A stretch of DNA of 64,000 nt from positions 78,090 through 142,089 of the forward strand of contig CAJTPF010000004.1 in assembly GCA_910578175.1 (NCBI GenBank), written 5' to 3'. The stretch's first letter is position 1. Each line of letters opens with the position of its first letter. The notes under the pieces were generated by a model. That model worked only from the letters and a program-made list of their open reading frames with translations. It made no database searches and was not told the origin of the DNA. The DNA comes from an uncultured Lachnospiraceae bacterium (GTDB taxonomy: Bacteria; Bacillota; Clostridia; Lachnospirales; Lachnospiraceae). Below, piece after piece: positions 58,959 through 64,000 of the stretch. The translations under genes were made by a program, and so were the position numbers.

Positions 58959-59804
58959 TTATTTCTGTATCTCCACCGCATTGACACAGTTTTTCATCAG
59001 CATTGCAATAGTCATGGGGCCCACGCCTCCCGGAACCGGTGTAATGGCGCTTACATGTGGAAACACGTCTTCATAGTTCACGTCACCGCAAAGCTTATTG
59101 TTGTCATCCCTGTGGATACCCACATCAATGACAACCGCCCCCTCTTTCACATATTCATGATCGATAAACTGCGGTCTGCCAATGGCTACGATCAATATAT
59201 CGGCCCTTTTTGCCACTTCTTTTAAATTCTTTGTATGGGAATGAGCCACCGTAACCGTTGCGTTTTCTCTCAACAGCAGCATGGACATGGGTTTTCCCAC
59301 AATATTGCTGCGTCCGATGACCACGCACTCCTTGCCGTCGATTTCCGTACCGCTCCGTTGTAACAATTCGATAATGCCATACGGCGTACAGGAGATAAAA
59401 CCTTTCTTTCCGATAGATAATGCTCCTACGCTCATCGGATGAAATCCGTCCACGTCTTTTTTCGCATCTATGGTTTCTATTACCTTGTCTTCATCAATGT
59501 GTTCCGGAAGCGGAAGCTGTACCAGAATACCGTTTACCCTGTCATCCCCGTTTAATTTTTGAATCAGTTCCAACAGTTCTTCCTCCGTGGTATCTTCTTC
59601 CAGTTCATAAGAAAGGGAATGAATACCGATATACTCACAGGCTTTCTTTTTATTTCCCACATATACGCTGCTGGCTTTATCGTTTCCCACCTGGATCACA
59701 GCCAGGGTAATCTCGATGCCTTGCGCCCGGTATTCTGCCACCCTTTCTTTTAATTCATCCTTCAGTTCCATGGAAATCTGTTTTCCGTCAATAATCTTTG
59801 CCAT
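58959..59804 (-). CDS. folD: Bifunctional methylenetetrahydrofolate dehydrogenase/methenyltetrahydrofolate cyclohydrolase
   Basis: Interconverts 5,10-methylene-THF and 10-formyl-THF using NADP. The 281 residues show ASSVYVGNKKKACEYIGI with the catalytic Lys, the GILVQLPLPEHID signature, VDGFHPMSVG, the dinucleotide-binding VIGRSNIVGKPMSMLLL and the ending TPVGVGPMTIAMLMKNC-like TPVPGGVGPMT. It lies between murE and priA. With fhs, 4 kb upstream, it forms a one-carbon route to the formyl donor used by fmt. Confidence 0.96.
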   Translation of the reverse strand: MAKIIDGKQISMELKDELKERVAEYRAQGIEITLAVIQVGNDKASSVYVGNKKKACEYIGIHSLSYELEEDTTEEELLELIQKLNGDDRVNGILVQLPLPEHIDEDKVIETIDAKKDVDGFHPMSVGALSIGKKGFISCTPYGIIELLQRSGTEIDGKECVVIGRSNIVGKPMSMLLLRENATVTVAHSHTKNLKEVAKRADILIVAIGRPQFIDHEYVKEGAVVIDVGIHRDDNNKLCGDVNYEDVFPHVSAITPVPGGVGPMTIAMLMKNCVNAVEIQK

Positions 59805-59842
59805 CTCTTACCTCACTTCCGCGCCGTTTCCACGCATATTTT

Positions 59843-61351
59843 CTATTGTTCCGTCCATTGGATTTCTTTTAAAATATCTGCAATGATCACCCGCTCGTCA
59901 AAAGGATGCCTGATTCCTTCGATCTCCTGATAATCTTCGTGTCCTTTACCTAACAACAGTATGATATCACCGTCTTCAGCATGGGTAATGCTGTATTTTA
60001 TCGCTTCCCTCCGGTCAGGTATTACTACATAATTGCCGTCTGTTTTACCGATTCCCACTTTTATGTCTTCAATGATATCCATGACATTCTCAAATCTGGA
60101 ATTATCTGCCGTGATAATGGACAGATCCGCATAGGTTCCTGATATTTCTCCCATTTCATACCGCCGCAGCTTCGAACGGTTTCCGCCGCAGCCAAAGAGA
60201 CTGACGATCCGTTTCGGCTGATATTCCTTCATGGTCGTCAGAATACTTTCCATACTCATGGCGTTATGGGCATAATCGATCAATAATGAAAAACGATCCG
60301 ATATCTTTACGGATTCCACTCTTCCCCTTACAAATGTATGGGTCAGGGCATCCCTGATATATTTATAATCCGCTCCCATCAGAACGGTCACCAGAATGGC
60401 CGCCATGGCATTATAAGCGGAAAACCGCCCCGGCGTGCTGACTTCAAACCGTCCGTTCATCATTCCCCGGGTTTCAAATCCGATTCCGATAAAACTGCCC
60501 CGGACAATATAATCAATGTCCCCGGCGCATAAATCTGCCTCCGGCCGAAATCCGTAGGTATGGATATCTATACCGGTTCCTGCTTTCATCATAACCGGCG
60601 CTTCTTTATCGTCAACATTGAAGATTCCATGGCGGGACTGCCGGAACAACAGGCTCTTGCAATATACATATTCCGCATAATCCGCATGTTCTCCCTCACC
60701 GATATGATCCGGGGAAAGATTGGTAAAGATGGAATAATCAAACCGGATCCCTGCGGTCCTGTTCATCTTTAACGCCTGGGAAGAAACCTCCATCACACAG
60801 CTGTCACAGCCCGCTTTCACCATTTCAGCCAGATACATCTGGATATCATAAGACTCCGGCGTTGTGTTGTGGATCTCAATCCTCCGGTCCTCAATATAGA
60901 CGCCGGTCGTTCCTATAATACCGGTCTTATGACCGCATTCCTCTAATATGGTCCGGATCATAAATGTCGTTGTTGTCTTTCCTTTGGTTCCGGTTATGGC
61001 AATGGTGGTCAGTTTTTCTGCCGGATATCCGTACAATGCCTGCGCCATATAGGATAATGTAATCCTGCTGTCTTTCGTCCGGACTACGGTAATCTCTTTA
61101 TTGGCACGGAGTATGCCGGCCGTTTCCGTATCCAGCTCATCTATGTCTTTTTCCACCAGCAGGGTATTGCAGCCGCCGGCAACGGCATGCTTTATATAGG
61201 AATGTCCGTCGGATACGGTTCCCACCATACATACAAACGCCGTATCCGGTATGGCCTTTCTTGAGTCATAGACCAGATCCACGATATTTTTGTCCATATT
61301 GCCCTGTAAACAGGAATAGTCAATCTGCGCCAGCAGTTCACTGAGTTTCAT
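59843..61351 (-). CDS. murE: UDP-N-acetylmuramyl-tripeptide synthetase (MurE type)
   Basis: Adds the third amino acid to UDP-MurNAc-L-Ala-D-Glu. The 502 residues have the N-terminal UDP-binding domain (VYDSRKAIPDTAFVCMVG), the ATP loop ITGTKGKTTTTFMI, the TNLSPDHIGEGEHADYAEY segment and the C-terminal ligase domain with FGCGGNRSKLRRYEMG. The substrate loop reads DNSRFENVMDI; meso-DAP enzymes usually show DNPR with a following acidic residue, so Pro is replaced by Ser. The adjacent dapF, which makes meso-DAP, argues for meso-DAP as substrate all the same. A second MurE could exist elsewhere. Strong GGAGG before the ATG. Confidence 0.88.
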   Translation of the reverse strand: MKLSELLAQIDYSCLQGNMDKNIVDLVYDSRKAIPDTAFVCMVGTVSDGHSYIKHAVAGGCNTLLVEKDIDELDTETAGILRANKEITVVRTKDSRITLSYMAQALYGYPAEKLTTIAITGTKGKTTTTFMIRTILEECGHKTGIIGTTGVYIEDRRIEIHNTTPESYDIQMYLAEMVKAGCDSCVMEVSSQALKMNRTAGIRFDYSIFTNLSPDHIGEGEHADYAEYVYCKSLLFRQSRHGIFNVDDKEAPVMMKAGTGIDIHTYGFRPEADLCAGDIDYIVRGSFIGIGFETRGMMNGRFEVSTPGRFSAYNAMAAILVTVLMGADYKYIRDALTHTFVRGRVESVKISDRFSLLIDYAHNAMSMESILTTMKEYQPKRIVSLFGCGGNRSKLRRYEMGEISGTYADLSIITADNSRFENVMDIIEDIKVGIGKTDGNYVVIPDRREAIKYSITHAEDGDIILLLGKGHEDYQEIEGIRHPFDERVIIADILKEIQWTEQ

Positions 61352-61367
61352 GGAGTTCCTCCTCTTC

Positions 61368-62219
61368 TCAATCCATATATTCTATCTCTCCGTCAAATAC
61401 ATGTACGGCACGGCCTTTCATGATCACCGTTCCGTCCTCATAATACGTGTCTTTCAATGCTCCGCCTCTGATCCGAATCGTAAGTTCTTCCCCATATCCG
61501 GCATATCCGTTCAATACGGCCGCCACGGCAACCGCACAGGTTCCGGTCCCGCAGGACATGGTTTCTCCCGAGCCCCGTTCAAATACCCTCATTTTGTAGT
61601 GACGGGAATCCAGTATCTCTACAAATTCCGTATTGACCTGTTCCGGAAACATCGGATGATTTTCAAAAAACGGTCCGATCTTCTCCAAATCCATATCATC
61701 GATTCCGGTGGTAAAAATAACACAATGGGGATTTCCCATGGATACACAGGTAGCCGTATATGTTTTTCCGGCCACAGTGAGTTCCTTTCCTATAAATGAT
61801 TCTCCTCCTGCCGTCATGGGAATCTGTTCCGGTTTTAAAACTGCCTTTCCCATATTCACGGATACTTCTTCCACACTTCCCTGTTCATTAACGGTGAGGT
61901 CAACAGTCTTTATTCCGGAAGCTGTTTCTATCTCCATATGTTTTTTTTCGGTAATTCCATGTTCATATGCATATTTGGCAACACAGCGGATTCCGTTTCC
62001 GCACATTTTCCCTTCGGAACCATCCGCATTGAACATGATCATCCGCACATCTGCTTTCTCCGAAGGCGCCACCAGGATCAGTCCGTCCGACCCGATCCCA
62101 AAATGTCTGTCGCTTACCGTTTTTGCTAATTCTGAGGGATAGGCAATCTCTTGTTCAAAACTGTTGATATATACATAATCATTCCCGGTTCCCTGCATTT
62201 TACTAAATTTTATTTTCAC
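61368..62219 (-). CDS. dapF: Diaminopimelate epimerase
   Basis: Converts LL-DAP to meso-DAP for peptidoglycan and lysine. The 283 residues contain the two catalytic cysteines in MCGNGIRCVAKYAYE and MSCGTGTCAVAVAAV, with FSKMQGTGNDYVYI at the N-terminus. The start codon is GTG at 62219 with AGGAG 9 nt upstream. It lies 16 bp before murE, whose product is expected to consume meso-DAP, so supply and use are coupled in one operon. Confidence 0.96.
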   Translation of the reverse strand: MKIKFSKMQGTGNDYVYINSFEQEIAYPSELAKTVSDRHFGIGSDGLILVAPSEKADVRMIMFNADGSEGKMCGNGIRCVAKYAYEHGITEKKHMEIETASGIKTVDLTVNEQGSVEEVSVNMGKAVLKPEQIPMTAGGESFIGKELTVAGKTYTATCVSMGNPHCVIFTTGIDDMDLEKIGPFFENHPMFPEQVNTEFVEILDSRHYKMRVFERGSGETMSCGTGTCAVAVAAVLNGYAGYGEELTIRIRGGALKDTYYEDGTVIMKGRAVHVFDGEIEYMD

Positions 62220-62289
62220 GGTGTCTGTCTCCTATCTGTTTTAAAACGGCGGGGCTGCGTGCCTGCATAATCCCTGGCCGCTCTGTCAT

Positions 62290-63966
62290 TTAAAATAATC
62301 CTTCAATACGTCCCTGCTCATTGACGTCAATCCGAAAAGCTGCCGGCTCTTTTGGAAGTCCCGGCATGGTCATAATGGCTCCGGTAATGGCGACCACAAA
62401 CCCGGCTCCTGCTGAAACATAGACTTCTCTTATATTGATATCAAAGCCTTCCGGTCTTCCCAGTTTCTTCGGATCATCCGACAGGGAATACTGATTTTTT
62501 GCCATACAGACCGGAAGTTTTCCAAATCCCAGTTCTGTGATGCGTTCCAGGGATTTTTTTGCTGCCGGGGAATAGGTAACCTTATCAGCCCCGTATATCT
62601 TTGTAGCAACGGTTTTTATCTTATCTTCCAGACTCATCTCATCCGTATAAATCGGTGCAAAGCCGGATATTTGACTCTCCAGGGTTTCCAATACTTTTTC
62701 TGCCAGTTCCAGACCGCCTTCTCCGCCTTTTTCCCAGACTTTTGACAATGCAAACGCACAGCCCCTGTCTTCACAAAACTTCTTTACAAACCCGTATTCC
62801 GCCTCACTATCCGTGACAAAAGAATTTAACGTCACCACGATCGGAACCCGATACTGCTGCAGATTCTCAATATGTTTTTCCAGATTCGCAATACCCCGTT
62901 CCAAAGCTTCCAGATTTTCCGTGTTCAACATGGATTTCGGTACGCCGCCGTTATATTTTAACGCCCGGACAGTTGCCACCAGTACCACTGCATCCGGCTT
63001 CAATCCTGCCATCCGGCATTTGATATCAAAAAACTTTTCCGCTCCCAGATCTGCTCCGAATCCGGCCTCCGTAATTACGATATCCGCCATCTTTAATGCC
63101 AGTTTGGTAGCTCTTACCGAGTTGCAGCCATGAGCAATATTGGCAAACGGTCCGCCATGAACCAGTGCCGGCGTATGCTCCAATGTCTGAATCAGATTTG
63201 GCTTTATGGCATCTTTCAGCAGAGCCGCCATGGCGCCCACTGCCTGTAGATCTCCTGCCGTAACCGGATCGCCGTCATAGTTATATGCAACTATGATCCT
63301 GCCTAAGCGCTGTTTTAAATCTTTCATATCTTCAGCCAGACATAAAATCGCCATGATCTCCGAAGCAACGGTTATTACAAAATGATCCTCCCGGACAAAG
63401 CCTTCCATCTTGGAACCGAGACCTGCCACAATATTGCGGAGGGCTCTGTCATTCATATCTTCACAACGTTTCCAGACAATCTGTCTAGTATCGATCCTCA
63501 ATTCATTTCCATGATGAATATGATTATCCAGTAACGCCGCCAACAGATTATTTGCAGAAGTTATGGCATGAAAATCCCCTGTAAAATGAAGGTTCAAATC
63601 TTCCATCGGCACAACCTGGGCATATCCTCCGCCTGCAGCTCCGCCTTTGATACCGAAACATGGTCCCAGGGACGGTTCCCGAAGAGCAATGATGGCTTTT
63701 TTATTCATCTTGCCCAAAGCCTCGCCCAGCCCTACTGTGGTGGTAGTCTTTCCCTCTCCGGCCGGTGTTGGATTTATGGCTGTCACCAGAACCAGTTTTC
63801 CCTCCGGATTGCCACTGACTTTTTGCTGATATTCATCGGATAATTTTGCTTTATATTTGCCGTAAAACTCCAAATCCTCCTCTGCTATGTTCAGTTTTGC
63901 CGCCACTTCTTTGATCGGAAACATAACTGCCTCCTGTGCGATTTCAATATCTGTCTTCATAACCAT
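62290..63966 (-). CDS. fhs: Formate--tetrahydrofolate ligase
   Basis: Makes 10-formyl-THF from formate, THF and ATP, an entry step of one-carbon metabolism and of the methyl branch of acetogenesis. The 558 residues contain the ATP loop TPAGEGKTTTTVGL, EPSLGPCFGIKGGAAGGGYAQVVP in parts, FAITSANNLL-like HAITSANNLLAAL, and the C-terminal GAGFVVAITGAIMTMPGLP. The ATG at 63966 has AAAGGA 5 nt upstream; neighbouring ATGs at 63981 and 63960 are alternatives. No other Wood-Ljungdahl genes are seen, so acetogenesis cannot be inferred. It heads the long minus-strand run. Confidence 0.96.
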   Translation of the reverse strand: MVMKTDIEIAQEAVMFPIKEVAAKLNIAEEDLEFYGKYKAKLSDEYQQKVSGNPEGKLVLVTAINPTPAGEGKTTTTVGLGEALGKMNKKAIIALREPSLGPCFGIKGGAAGGGYAQVVPMEDLNLHFTGDFHAITSANNLLAALLDNHIHHGNELRIDTRQIVWKRCEDMNDRALRNIVAGLGSKMEGFVREDHFVITVASEIMAILCLAEDMKDLKQRLGRIIVAYNYDGDPVTAGDLQAVGAMAALLKDAIKPNLIQTLEHTPALVHGGPFANIAHGCNSVRATKLALKMADIVITEAGFGADLGAEKFFDIKCRMAGLKPDAVVLVATVRALKYNGGVPKSMLNTENLEALERGIANLEKHIENLQQYRVPIVVTLNSFVTDSEAEYGFVKKFCEDRGCAFALSKVWEKGGEGGLELAEKVLETLESQISGFAPIYTDEMSLEDKIKTVATKIYGADKVTYSPAAKKSLERITELGFGKLPVCMAKNQYSLSDDPKKLGRPEGFDINIREVYVSAGAGFVVAITGAIMTMPGLPKEPAAFRIDVNEQGRIEGLF

Positions 63967-64000
63967 ATCCATCCTTTCCATATTCTATTAATTACAGGTA

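Noticed and set aside
62220..62289. GC-rich potential hairpin after fhs
   Set aside because: Complementary pieces (ggcgggg and ccctggccgc) need bulges and lack a convincing T-run, so I did not call a terminator.

Overview
The window looks like a core chromosomal segment of a low-GC, Gram-positive, endospore-forming member of the Clostridia, most likely a Lachnospiraceae (Roseburia/Eubacterium-like) species. The reasons are spoIIGA, sigE and sigG, a ylmC/ymxH homologue, a Firmicute-type dcw cluster with mraZ and divIB, a PASTA kinase with its PP2C phosphatase, DUF5688 and DUF5662 proteins, CheV, and strong AGGAGG-type ribosome binding sites with frequent TTG/GTG starts. I see no rRNA, tRNA, CRISPR array, prophage or insertion sequence. 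Nearly all genes are on the minus strand.

Layout: 1-2896 (+) is the 3' part of a large 2-hydroxyacyl-CoA dehydratase activase-related protein. 2970-10518 (-) holds ung, hisF and hisH, an unidentified acidic membrane protein, cheV, a lipoprotein and a two-component system. 10642-18702 holds a small membrane protein, a transglutaminase-like protein (+), a lipoprotein, tatD, a DUF5688 protein, efp and a shikimate-pathway group (aroK and aroD on -, aroE divergent on +). 18817-26944 (-) holds yqeG, nrdR, ylmC, sigG, thiD, a membrane GDPD phosphodiesterase, a frameshifted RlmI-like methyltransferase, a DUF5662 protein and a trigger-factor-like lipoprotein. 27027-45345 (-) holds a GH25/Fn3 lysozyme, sigE and spoIIGA, then the division and wall cluster read upstream from ftsZ: divIB, murA, ftsW, murD, mraY, two class B PBPs, ftsL-like, rsmH, mraZ and lgt. 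45346-46226 is a repeat-rich gap, followed by ychF (+). 47428-63966 (-) is a run of housekeeping genes: thiN, rpe, rsgA, prkC, stp, rlmN, rsmB, fmt, def, priA, folD, murE, dapF and fhs.

Functionally, the window joins peptidoglycan precursor synthesis (murA, murD, murE, mraY, dapF), septation (ftsZ, ftsW, divIB, ftsL, PBPs), translation initiation and ribosome maturation (fmt, def, rsgA, rlmN, rsmB, efp), one-carbon folate metabolism (fhs, folD) and the sporulation sigma cascade (SpoIIGA processing pro-sigma-E, then sigma-G).

The least explained parts are a cluster of related, inverted, structured repeats in the 0.9-kb gap between lgt and ychF, and several strong intercistronic hairpins whose arm differences still allow RNA pairing. 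Other points of interest are a five-repeat MraZ operator, a sigma-E-like promoter before the SpoVD-like PBP, and a single-base frameshift in the RlmI-like gene. I did not find a convincing new multi-gene system.
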